The translations under genes were made by a program, and so were the position numbers. A stretch of 64,000 bases of DNA from Ezakiella peruensis (GTDB taxonomy: Bacteria; Bacillota; Clostridia; Tissierellales; Peptoniphilaceae). Position 1 is the stretch's first letter; each line of letters opens with the position of its first letter. This document shows positions 25,859 to 33,019 of this stretch, in pieces. Location: assembly GCF_900215725.1 (NCBI RefSeq), contig NZ_LT962470.1:124001-188000 (forward strand). The letters are read 5' to 3'. The notes beneath the pieces were generated by a model. The model was not told the DNA's origin and did not search any database. It worked only from the letters and a program-made list of their open reading frames with translations.

Positions 25859-26155
25859 GATTGCGGACAAATTCGATTGATCAATCATTCATTAGCCATT
25901 GTATAGCATGGAGTCAATTTATTAGTGAGTCAATTATTAAAAATATCTCACGCATACAAGATGCGATCGATATTTTTCGGGCCACATTCTCCTCAGATTG
26001 TTGTACCCAATTAGGAAAAACTCGGTCCACATAAAGTGGACCCTACACGCTTCGCTGGATTTTTCCTTCGTAAACAACAAACTCAAGTGAGTCAATGCAT
26101 ACCAATCGGTCAATTTTTATACGAGGCGGTGGCTACCATAAAGTGAACTGCCCCT
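25859..26155. other. Intergenic region with hairpins, no gene seen
   Basis: About 300 bases between the nfeD promoter and the IS3-type element. It holds a long hairpin at 25939-25977 (AAAAATATC/GATATTTTT arms with an inner GCAT/ATGC pair), the dispersed GTCCAC hairpin at 26024-26055, several GTGAGTCAAT-like words and, at 26111-26140, the left arm of an inverted repeat that encloses the IS element. No start codon with a ribosome-binding site leads to a convincing protein. Confidence 0.6.
26024..26055. repeat. Dispersed hairpin repeat, copy 2
   Basis: GGTCCACATAAAGTGGACC (7-bp stem, ATAAA loop) is followed by CTACACGCTTCGC. It is identical to copy 1 at 10153-10183 over the shared length. Confidence 0.75.
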
Positions 26156-26619
26156 TGTCAAGTAGACACAACAATTAATTAAAAACACATATTTAAACTG
26201 CATACTCTCTGTACTCCAACGGAGCCATGCAGTTTAATCTTTTCTGGAACCTCTCGTTGTTGTAAAACTCAATGTAATTCATAATTCTTTCTTTTAATTC
26301 TTCTAAAGAATTAAACTCTTTACCATAAAACATCTCTGCCTTTAATGTACCAAAAAACCCTTCCATTGTAAATTCTTTTGAAAAACTTCCGTTTGAAGTT
26401 CTTGACTTTAGAGCCTCTTCTCCTTTTTCCTTGTACTTTACATACCATGAGGCGACAGTTGTATCTCCTGCATTTATTTCCTTGGCTATTTCTATGAATG
26501 ATTTGTTTCCTTTTTCGTATTCTTTACATGCTTGTATTTTTGTTTCTAAGTCAAATTTAATTTTCCCCATTTTTTCTCCTTTTTATGTGTTTTTAATTAA
26601 TTAGACTGTCTACTTTGCA
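26156..26619 (-). mobile_element. Internally deleted IS3-type element (about 464 bp)
   Basis: Terminal inverted repeats start with TG: the left end reads TGTCAAGTAGACA then AATTAATTAAAAACACAT, and the right end, on the other strand, reads TGCAAAGTAGACA then AATTAATTAAAAACACAT; about 27 of the inner 31 bases match. Between them is one open frame joining the start of OrfA to the end of OrfB. No target-site duplication is evident. It differs in sequence from the remnant at 9712-10147. Confidence 0.8.
26193..26570 (-). pseudogene. Transposase remnant: OrfA helix-turn-helix fused in frame to integrase C-terminus
   Basis: The 125-residue frame begins MGKIKFDLETKIQACKEYE, with an IS3 OrfA helix-turn-helix (FIEIAKEINAGDTTVASWYV) to about residue 60. 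It then jumps directly to the last part of the rve integrase (MEGFFGTLKAEMFYG...YIEFYNNERFQKRLNCMAPLEY). The D,D of the DDE catalytic core are deleted and only the final-glutamate region, near FFGTLKAE, remains. The deletion kept the frame. It cannot transpose; a DNA-binding repressor-like product is possible. Confidence 0.85.
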
Positions 26620-26708
26620 TGTATCATACCAAAAGGTAGCCGCTACAATTTTCCGCCTCGTTTTTTAATTGACCTCTTGGGCAGGGTTGCAAAAAATCCC
26701 TCCACAAA

Positions 26709-26743
26709 AAAAGCTCCAAGCTTTTTATTAATTCTTGGAACTT
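26709..26743 (-). terminator. Terminator of rpsU-yqeY
   Basis: Minus strand: AAGTTCCAAG pairs with CTTGGAGCTT across a 13-base loop and is followed by TTTTTTT. The stem begins within the last codons of yqeY. Confidence 0.75.
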
Positions 26744-27180
26744 AATTTTTCTTTTATTATTTCCGACATTCTCTTAGGGGTCGCGCGAGAGCCGATTTGT
26801 TCTTTAGCACTTGCCATAACCTTGCCCATATCCTTGATGGATTCGGCCTTGGTTTCAGCTATTATCTTTTCGATAATTTCTGCCAGCTCGTCGTCAGACA
26901 ATTGCTTAGGAAGATATTTTTCCAAGATTGCAATCTCAGCCTTGGTATCTTCGATTAGGTCATCGCGGTTGGAATCTTTAAGAGATTCAAGCGTGTCGGA
27001 ACGCTCTTTCAATTCTTTTTGAATCATTTGCATAATGAGATCATCATTAGCATCTTCTCGATTATCAACTTCATATTGCTTAATGCGAGACCTGAGCATG
27101 GTGATTGTGTTTTTTCTTAGATTATCTTTTTCTTTCATGGAAGTCTTGAGATCTTCCATCAATATATCTTTAAGTGACAT
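26728..27180 (-). CDS. yqeY: GatB/YqeY-domain protein
   Basis: The 150-residue, mostly helical protein begins SLKDILMEDLKTSMKEKD and contains LRSRIKQYEVDNRE and the C-terminal DMGKVMASAKEQIGSRATPKRMSEIIKEKL. It matches the YqeY family, which shares the GatB tail domain that contacts tRNA. The function is unproven. It follows rpsU by two bases, the standard Firmicutes order. Confidence 0.9.
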   Translation of the reverse strand: MSLKDILMEDLKTSMKEKDNLRKNTITMLRSRIKQYEVDNREDANDDLIMQMIQKELKERSDTLESLKDSNRDDLIEDTKAEIAILEKYLPKQLSDDELAEIIEKIIAETKAESIKDMGKVMASAKEQIGSRATPKRMSEIIKEKLSSKN

Positions 27181-27182
27181 TA

Positions 27183-27365
27183 TTAAAATCCTCTACGTTT
27201 TTTCTTCTTAGCAGCTATAGCCTTGTTTTTTCTTTTAACGCTAGGTTTTTCGTAGTGTTCTCTTTTTCTAATTTCTCCCAATACACCTGCACGTGCACAT
27301 TGTCTTTTAAAACGTTTTAAGGCACTGTCTAGAGATTCGTTTTCTCCTACTCTGATTTCTGACAT
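27183..27365 (-). CDS. rpsU: 30S ribosomal protein S21
   Basis: The 60-residue basic protein reads [20 protein letters not shown], contains [27 protein letters not shown] and ends with KKKKRRGF, all characteristic of S21. The start at 27365 has a GGGGGGAAG site six bases upstream. It is the first gene of the backbone transcript and has a strong promoter. Confidence 0.96.
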   Translation of the reverse strand: MSEIRVGENESLDSALKRFKRQCARAGVLGEIRKREHYEKPSVKRKNKAIAAKKKKRRGF

Positions 27366-27407
27366 ACTCTTCCCCCCTCTCATCGGTTGCTTCACCATGT
27401 CTTGTAC

Positions 27408-27436
27408 ATTATACAACTACGGCTCAAAAAAATCAA
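27408..27436 (-). promoter_or_regulatory. Promoter of rpsU-yqeY
   Basis: Minus strand: -35 TTGATT (27436-27431), exact 17-bp spacer, -10 TATAAT (27413-27408). The leader is about 40 bases. Confidence 0.8.
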
Positions 27437-27570
27437 GCCACAGGAAATCTGAAGGGGAAAAGGGGAAAAATAAATTTATTTTATGGGTTTTAATGAATAA
27501 TTTATTATCAAAAATCAAAAATTATATAGCCTCAATCCTTATATTAATTGTGAAATTTATCAGAAGGAAA

Positions 27571-27594
27571 GTAGGGTCCATCTTTATGTGGACC
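27571..27594. repeat. Dispersed hairpin repeat, copy 3 (inverted)
   Basis: Read on the minus strand it is GGTCCACATAAAGATGGACC followed by CTAC, the same unit as at 10153 and 26024 with one extra base in the loop side. It stands alone between the rpsU promoter and the SLH gene terminator. Confidence 0.65.
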
Positions 27595-27667
27595 GCCACA
27601 GCCACGATTCCCTTTAGGGTGAGTGGTTGTGGGAAAAATCGCCTCAATTTTTATTATTTTCATCCAA

Positions 27668-27699
27668 CAAAAAAGAGCCCCGGCTATCTGCCGGGGCTC
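27668..27699 (-). terminator. Terminator of the SLH-protein gene
   Basis: Minus strand: GAGCCCCGGC pairs perfectly with GCCGGGGCTC (loop AGATA) and is followed by TTTTTT. It is the most GC-rich stem in the window. Confidence 0.9.
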
Positions 27700-27733
27700 T
27701 TGTGATTTAAAATTTATTTGCTAATCAAGAGGA

Positions 27734-29971
27734 TTAGTTTAAAGGATTGACAGCAACTCCACCTGCTGAGTATTGAGGCATAGCCCAAATACCGTTAGGT
27801 TGCATGTGAGTTAACCAAACTCTGTTTCCGTTTAATTTTACCTTGTAGGAAATTGAGTTTGTAGCTGTAATAATATCAAAGTAATAATCCATACCGCGTG
27901 TTACGTCGTTGAATTTATTCATTTGATTTGCATACTTGATAATATAATCTTGGTCTGGACCATAGCCTAGAGCACCGTTAAAGATGTGAACTGTTTCAGC
28001 TCTGGTGATTGGAGCGTTTGGTACAAAACCATTCTTGGTATCGAGCCAGCCGTTTACATAAGCTGTTTGGATATAACCTTGAGCCCAGTAGTGGCTTGTT
28101 AGACCAAATACATTACCTGGAGTTGTTTGATAGTTTTTAAGTCTAGCTGCTGTAACAACAAGTTCAGCCTTTGTAACCAATCTGTTTGGTTCAAAGTTGC
28201 CTGCAGGAGTACCTTCCATAATGCCGTATGATGTTACTAAATCAACAGCTCCCTTGTACCATCTGTAGTCTTCAACATCCTTGTATTGTTTTGGATTGTA
28301 AACTGTTGTCTTGCCAGATTGTCTTAGAAGATTTGCAACGATTTGTGCAACTTGAGCCCTGGTTAATTGTTCGTTAGGACCAAAGTTTCCGTTAGAAGTA
28401 CCTTGCATATAAGCACTTCTAATATAAATTGTATTATCTACTAAATCTGCAGCGTTAATAGCAGCTTCCAAATTGTTGTAAGCTGTTGAATATGATGATC
28501 TGCCTCTAAGAGCACGGTAGCCATCATCAATAGCTGCTTGTAAATTGTTTACGATTTGCTTGTCAACATTGCCCTTGACTTCGCCTCTAACTTTTTCAGC
28601 CTTTGAAATAAGATCTCTCATATTTTTAACTTGGCTTGATGTTAGACCATTGTATCCATAGTAATCATAACCATAGTAATAGTCACTTGAGTATGATGGA
28701 TAAGCAAGTCCTGAGTAGTTGATATAGATTGATGAATTTGTAGGATATTCTCTAGCAATAGCTCTGATAGCATCGATCAATCTTTCAAGTCTTGCACGAT
28801 AGTTTGATCCGTAGTAATCATAGTAGCCATTATAGTATCCATCGTATGTCCAACCATAGTATGGATCCCAGTAGCCATAGCCATCTCTATATTTTAATCT
28901 TTCAGATTCGTATGGGTATCTACCAAAAGTTCTGTAGTAATCGCTGTATGAATAAACTTTTCCATTTCTTTCATAAAGGTCTTCATAGTAACCATCATAG
29001 TAGTCACCATAGTAACCATATCTTCTGTAGTTTTCCATATCATATGTGCCATAGCGACTTACATATTCATCAAAAGTATACCAATTGCCATTTCTGTAGT
29101 AAACTCTGTCACCATAGTAATAACCATCGTTGTATCTGCCATCATAATATCCCCAGTACTTATTGTTATACATATCAGCTACATCGCTGTAAGCTGAATT
29201 AAATTCTGTTCTTGCAGCATAGCTTGCGTTTGCAATTTGTGTTGGGTAAGAATTTTTGAAAGCCTTGGCCTTATCCATTGTGTATTCCAATGAAGCTGGT
29301 CTGTAATAACCATAATTGCGATATCTTGGTGTAGATGGATAGCCAACATAAGTCCATTGAGCAAATAAAGCGCTTACTACATCTTCTACTTTTGTGCTAG
29401 AAGAAAGTAGACTTCCACTGCTGCTATATGAAAAACCATTTAATCTATAGCCATCCCTTGAAAGATCAACATCAGCCAAAGTTGATCCATTTAATAGAGT
29501 CTTACTTGTAGTTGATGAATCGCTTGTGCTGTAGTTTAAATAAATTGTGAGTGTAGTGGTTTTATTTTCCGGCTTTGGTTCAGGTTTTGGTTCTGGTTTA
29601 ACTTCTTCCTTTGTGCCCGTCTTAATTTTCGCCCTAAAAGTGCTTGTAGCATTAATAAGATTAAATGTTTCAGAATTTAATTCATCCGCAGTCTTACCTT
29701 CAGCATCTTTTACAGCTTCTGCATCTGAAATTTCATCTGTCAAAGCCTTCATTTCAGCTGATGTTACAAATTTAATTCCTTTTTCAACTTCAGCTTCAGT
29801 CTTATCATCTATTACTTTTGCCTCATCTTTAGCCTTTTTTGCGTCATTAATTGCAAATTCTAAATTTTCTTTTGCTTTTTCTTCTTCTGTAGGCTCTTCA
29901 GCATATATTCCTGCTGGTAGTAGAGCTAAGACCATTAGAAGTGCAATAGCAATACATAAAAATTTTTTCAT
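27734..29971 (-). CDS. Secreted surface protein with InlB-type repeat, tyrosine-rich region and three SLH domains
   Basis: The 745-residue protein has a signal peptide (MKKFLCIAIALLMVLALLPAG, cleavage near YAEEP) and a charged helical region to about residue 125. Next come a PEPKPEPKPE linker and a beta-sandwich resembling the InlB B-repeat (LNYSTSDS...LSRDGYRLNGFSYSS...ALFAQWTY). A roughly 230-residue region is extremely rich in tyrosine, glycine and aspartate (e.g. GYYGDYYDGYYEDLYERNG). The last 190 residues form three SLH domains (QGTSNGNFGPNEQLTRAQ, MEGTPAGNFEPNRLVTKAE and NGFVPNAPITRAE), which anchor proteins to pyruvylated wall polymers. The start at 29971 has GGAGG five bases upstream. 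Confidence 0.9.
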   Translation of the reverse strand: MKKFLCIAIALLMVLALLPAGIYAEEPTEEEKAKENLEFAINDAKKAKDEAKVIDDKTEAEVEKGIKFVTSAEMKALTDEISDAEAVKDAEGKTADELNSETFNLINATSTFRAKIKTGTKEEVKPEPKPEPKPENKTTTLTIYLNYSTSDSSTTSKTLLNGSTLADVDLSRDGYRLNGFSYSSSGSLLSSSTKVEDVVSALFAQWTYVGYPSTPRYRNYGYYRPASLEYTMDKAKAFKNSYPTQIANASYAARTEFNSAYSDVADMYNNKYWGYYDGRYNDGYYYGDRVYYRNGNWYTFDEYVSRYGTYDMENYRRYGYYGDYYDGYYEDLYERNGKVYSYSDYYRTFGRYPYESERLKYRDGYGYWDPYYGWTYDGYYNGYYDYYGSNYRARLERLIDAIRAIAREYPTNSSIYINYSGLAYPSYSSDYYYGYDYYGYNGLTSSQVKNMRDLISKAEKVRGEVKGNVDKQIVNNLQAAIDDGYRALRGRSSYSTAYNNLEAAINAADLVDNTIYIRSAYMQGTSNGNFGPNEQLTRAQVAQIVANLLRQSGKTTVYNPKQYKDVEDYRWYKGAVDLVTSYGIMEGTPAGNFEPNRLVTKAELVVTAARLKNYQTTPGNVFGLTSHYWAQGYIQTAYVNGWLDTKNGFVPNAPITRAETVHIFNGALGYGPDQDYIIKYANQMNKFNDVTRGMDYYFDIITATNSISYKVKLNGNRVWLTHMQPNGIWAMPQYSAGGVAVNPLN

Positions 29972-29996
29972 ATTATCCTCCTTTTGTTTATAAAAA

Positions 29997-30013
29997 CTTG
30001 GGTCTTTCCCAAG
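29997..30013 (-). promoter_or_regulatory. Stem-loop with U-run in the SLH gene leader
   Basis: Minus strand: CTTGGG-AAAGA-CCCAAG followed by TTTTT, between the promoter and the ribosome-binding site. It could be an attenuator or a 5' mRNA-stabilising hairpin. Confidence 0.5.
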
Positions 30014-30036
30014 CATTATAAATATTTCTTACCTAT

Positions 30037-30064
30037 ATTATACACTAATATATAAATATTTCAA
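30037..30064 (-). promoter_or_regulatory. Promoter of the SLH-protein gene
   Basis: Minus strand: -35 TTGAAA (30064-30059), 16-bp spacer, -10 TATAAT (30042-30037). The leader is about 60 bases and includes the stem-loop at 29997-30013. Confidence 0.7.
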
Positions 30065-30067
30065 TTA

Positions 30068-30124
30068 AAAACACACGCCTTTTGAATAAATTTAACACAA
30101 TTGTAACATTATCCAGGCGTGTGT
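30068..30124 (-). terminator. Terminator after the DUF948-like gene
   Basis: Minus strand: ACACACGCCT pairs with AGGCGTGTGT over a loop of about 34 bases and is followed by TTTTT. The large loop makes this less certain. The SLH promoter overlaps its far end. Confidence 0.5.
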
Positions 30125-30127
30125 GTA

Positions 30128-30655
30128 TTAATTGAAGAATCTTCTAATAGATGTTAGAAAGTCTGCTATTTTATTTAATCCGCTTTCTTTAGTTTTTAGA
30201 AATCCTAATTTTGTGTTGGCTCCCAAGAGTTTCAAATTGTCAATTGCATGATCAACTGAGTCTACTGTCTTGTTGCCCAGATTTGCAATGCCGTTTACAA
30301 CTCCAACTACTCCTGTTGTTACAGAGTCCACAGCTTGTTCAGCTGAGTTTGTAATACCAACAGCCTTATCGGATACACTTGATACATTTGCTAAAATCTT
30401 TTTTATTTCTGGTTCGGAATCTTCCAATAGATTTGCAACGCTTATCGTGATGTCATCAACATTCGCAATTACTTGTGGCAATTGGTTTAGACTATCGTCT
30501 ATGTTTCTCTTGTTGTCTTCCGCAATTTTGTTGACCTGTGAAAGGGTCTTTGACAGCTTTACAAACATAATGCCTAGGGCTACAAGTGCAAAGGCACCTG
30601 CCAAAATTAAAATCCAAAGGAGTACGTCCGTTACCATTACAGCTCCTAAAATCAT
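30128..30655 (-). CDS. DUF948-like membrane-anchored coiled-coil protein
   Basis: The 175-residue protein has one N-terminal membrane segment (LLWILILAGAFALVALGIMF) followed by heptad-like helices (LSQVNKIAEDNKRNIDDSL...). This is the arrangement of DUF948 proteins, found in general-stress operons of Firmicutes. The function is unknown. It is 11 bases downstream of the YtxH gene, the usual partner. AAGGAG precedes the ATG. Confidence 0.8.
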   Translation of the reverse strand: MILGAVMVTDVLLWILILAGAFALVALGIMFVKLSKTLSQVNKIAEDNKRNIDDSLNQLPQVIANVDDITISVANLLEDSEPEIKKILANVSSVSDKAVGITNSAEQAVDSVTTGVVGVVNGIANLGNKTVDSVDHAIDNLKLLGANTKLGFLKTKESGLNKIADFLTSIRRFFN

Positions 30656-30666
30656 TGTATCACTCC

Positions 30667-31080
30667 TTACTTAGTATTTTTCTTTTCTTCTTGGACTTTT
30701 TCCTTTGCTTTTTCTGTTTTTTCTTTAGCATCTGCTACTTTTTCATCAGCCTTATCTACTACATCTTCAGCAGCGTCTAGGGCCTTGCTAGCTACTTCGT
30801 CCATTTTTTCCTTGGCGCCTTCAGCTAATTTTGCTTTTTCTTCGTTAATCTTTGTAACAGTTTTGTTGTAACCGTCTTTTACTTTTTCTTTTTGTTCGCC
30901 ATAGAATTCTTTGATGTCTTCTCTGGTTTCTTCACCTGATTTTGGTGCAAACAAAACACCAGCAGCTCCTCCGATTGCTAGACCTGTTGTTAAACCAAGT
31001 ACAACCTTTCCTGCGTTTTCCAATAATTTCTTTCTTCTATCTTCTCTAACTTTTGCTTCAATCATGTCAATTATTTTCAT
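30667..31080 (-). CDS. YtxH-domain (gas-vesicle/stress-like) protein
   Basis: The 137-residue protein has a central hydrophobic, glycine-rich segment (VVLGLTTGLAIGGAAGVLFAPKSGEETR), the hallmark of YtxH proteins. A long lysine/glutamate/alanine coiled tail follows. It probably sits at the membrane with the adjacent DUF948-like protein. AAGGAGG lies upstream of the ATG. It is probably a general stress or envelope protein by family; there is no direct evidence of its role. Confidence 0.85.
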   Translation of the reverse strand: MKIIDMIEAKVREDRRKKLLENAGKVVLGLTTGLAIGGAAGVLFAPKSGEETREDIKEFYGEQKEKVKDGYNKTVTKINEEKAKLAEGAKEKMDEVASKALDAAEDVVDKADEKVADAKEKTEKAKEKVQEEKKNTK

Positions 31081-31150
31081 AATTTTCCTCCTTGTGTTTT
31101 GAAATATTTTCGGCAGTTTCCCTGTCGTTATTTCTTATTTACCCCATTAA

Positions 31151-31179
31151 AATTTAATTTAAACAAGTAAAATTATCAA
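31151..31179 (-). promoter_or_regulatory. Candidate promoter of the YtxH/DUF948 pair
   Basis: Minus strand: -35 TTGATA (31179-31174), 17-bp spacer, -10 TAAATT (31156-31151). Confidence 0.45.
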
Positions 31180-31217
31180 GCGTATTGATAAAAAAATATT
31201 TATTTCGATATTCGAAC

Positions 31218-31246
31218 TTGATTTTTTCTTACATTTATATTATTAT
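31218..31246 (+). promoter_or_regulatory. Promoter of the ABC exporter pair
   Basis: Plus strand: -35 TTGATT (31218-31223), 17-bp spacer, -10 TATTAT (31241-31246), about 20 bases before the ATG at 31268. It is divergent from the YtxH promoter. Confidence 0.65.
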
Positions 31247-31267
31247 TACTTGAGAGGAGGAAGAGAA

Positions 31268-33019
31268 ATGAAATTTTTAAAATCGGTTTCACGATATATG
31301 AAACCTTATTGGAATAAATATATTATCGGTATTTTGTGGCTGATAGTTATAGATACAACCGTTATTTATGTGCCACAAATTATGAGAAATTTCGCCAACG
31401 ATTATCAAAACGGTATGCTCACCAAAGATAGGCTAGTAACTTACGCCCTATTAACTTTGGGTGCAGCAGTATTAATGTCAATCGGCAGATATTTTTGGAG
31501 GGTTTGCCTCTTTGGTTCAGCCAGGCGGATTGAATACGATATTCGAAAAGAGCTTTTTGAGCACTGGCTGGGTATGGACAGGGACTTTTACAATCACAAC
31601 AAGGTTGGAGACCTCATGGCCTATGCCACCAACGATATAAATGCAATTCGCAACTTTACAGGCCAAGGCATTATGATGAGCGTGGACTCTTCATTTATGC
31701 TGATTTTTACTCTTGTAATGATGATTAGGACTTCTGGCCTCAAGTTAACTCTACTTACTTTAATTCCTGTGCCTTTTTCTGCTGCCCTAATTATTTCTTA
31801 CGGAGGAATGTTTTTTAAAATTTTTAAGGACAGGCAGGTCGCCTATGCAAAATTATCCGACACAACCACTGAAGCTTTTTCGGGCATCCAAGTTATCAAG
31901 GCCTTTGTCGAAGAGGACCACGCCAACGATAGATTTGAAGAAGCCAATCAAAATTATTACAAAAAGAATGTCACTGTTATAAAAAAGACAACCTTTTTAT
32001 TTCCTCTGATGGTTTTGATGTCGGGCCTTAGCTACATGCTGGTAATTTATCTGGGCGCACGTTATGTTATAAACGGGACTATCAGTCTGGGTGACTTTAT
32101 CGCCCACTATTCATACGTTGGCATTATCATGTGGCCAGCCAGGAGCTTGGGCATGATTATAAATATGATCCAACAAGGCAGCGTTGGTATGGAAAGAATT
32201 AAATCTATGCTCAAGGTCGAGCCCAAAATCAAAGAACCTGAAAATCCAATCGCCCTTCCAATGAATAAGGCCAGCGTGGAATTTAAAAATGTTTCCTTTA
32301 AATATCCAACGTCTAACAGATATGCTCTAAGAAATGTTTCCTTTAAACTGGAAGACGGCAAGTCACTTGCTCTTGTAGGCAAAACTGGTTCATCCAAGTC
32401 GACAATTTTAAAATTAATTTTTAGAGAATACTTGCCTGATGAGGGGGAAATTTTAATCGACGGCGTAAATGTGGCAGACTTGGATTTAAATATGCTGACA
32501 GAAAAAGCCGGCTATGTACCCCAAGATAACTTCCTCTTTAGCGAATCCATAGCTGAAAATATCGCCTTCGCCTTTGACGAAGAGATTGATCAAAAATATA
32601 TAGAAGACGCAGCCAAGATGAGTGGAGTCTACAATGACATCACTAGCTTTAAAAAAGGCTTCGATACCATCTTGGGTGAAAGGGGCGTCACCTTATCAGG
32701 CGGCCAAAAGCAAAGGGTTTCCATTGCTCGGGCCCTGATTAAAAATCCAAAACTCTTGGTCCTTGACGACAGCTTGTCAGCTGTTGATACGGATACAGAA
32801 AAAGTAATTCTAGAACAAATTGCAAAATTGCAATCGACCATGATTATTGTGGCCCACAGAATTTCTACAATCAAAAACGCTGACGAGATTTTATTCTTAG
32901 AAGACGGGGCTATCAAAGAGCGCGGTAACCACGACCAGTTGGTTGAGCTGGACGGCGAATACAACGAGATGTATCAAAACCAACTCTTGGAAAGCGAAAT
33001 GGAGGCATGGGATGAGTAA
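31268..33019 (+). CDS. Heterodimeric ABC exporter, subunit with degenerate catalytic site
   Basis: The 583-residue half-transporter (BmrC/LmrC/TM287-like) has six membrane helices to about residue 310. Its ATPase domain has an odd Walker A (GKTGSSKST, serine for the usual glycine), canonical signature LSGGQKQ and Walker B LLVLDDSLSAVD, in which aspartate replaces the catalytic glutamate. This is the standard mark of the non-hydrolysing site of asymmetric exporters. I chose ATG 31268 because GAGGAGG lies 7 bases before it. It overlaps the partner gene by 8 bases. Drug or lipid efflux is likely; the substrate is unproven. Confidence 0.9.
   Translation: MKFLKSVSRYMKPYWNKYIIGILWLIVIDTTVIYVPQIMRNFANDYQNGMLTKDRLVTYALLTLGAAVLMSIGRYFWRVCLFGSARRIEYDIRKELFEHWLGMDRDFYNHNKVGDLMAYATNDINAIRNFTGQGIMMSVDSSFMLIFTLVMMIRTSGLKLTLLTLIPVPFSAALIISYGGMFFKIFKDRQVAYAKLSDTTTEAFSGIQVIKAFVEEDHANDRFEEANQNYYKKNVTVIKKTTFLFPLMVLMSGLSYMLVIYLGARYVINGTISLGDFIAHYSYVGIIMWPARSLGMIINMIQQGSVGMERIKSMLKVEPKIKEPENPIALPMNKASVEFKNVSFKYPTSNRYALRNVSFKLEDGKSLALVGKTGSSKSTILKLIFREYLPDEGEILIDGVNVADLDLNMLTEKAGYVPQDNFLFSESIAENIAFAFDEEIDQKYIEDAAKMSGVYNDITSFKKGFDTILGERGVTLSGGQKQRVSIARALIKNPKLLVLDDSLSAVDTDTEKVILEQIAKLQSTMIIVAHRISTIKNADEILFLEDGAIKERGNHDQLVELDGEYNEMYQNQLLESEMEAWDE

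Noticed and set aside
27417-27705. Plus-strand 102-residue open frame as a gene
   Set aside because: It lacks a ribosome-binding site and runs through the rpsU promoter, a dispersed hairpin and the SLH gene terminator; composition is not protein-like.
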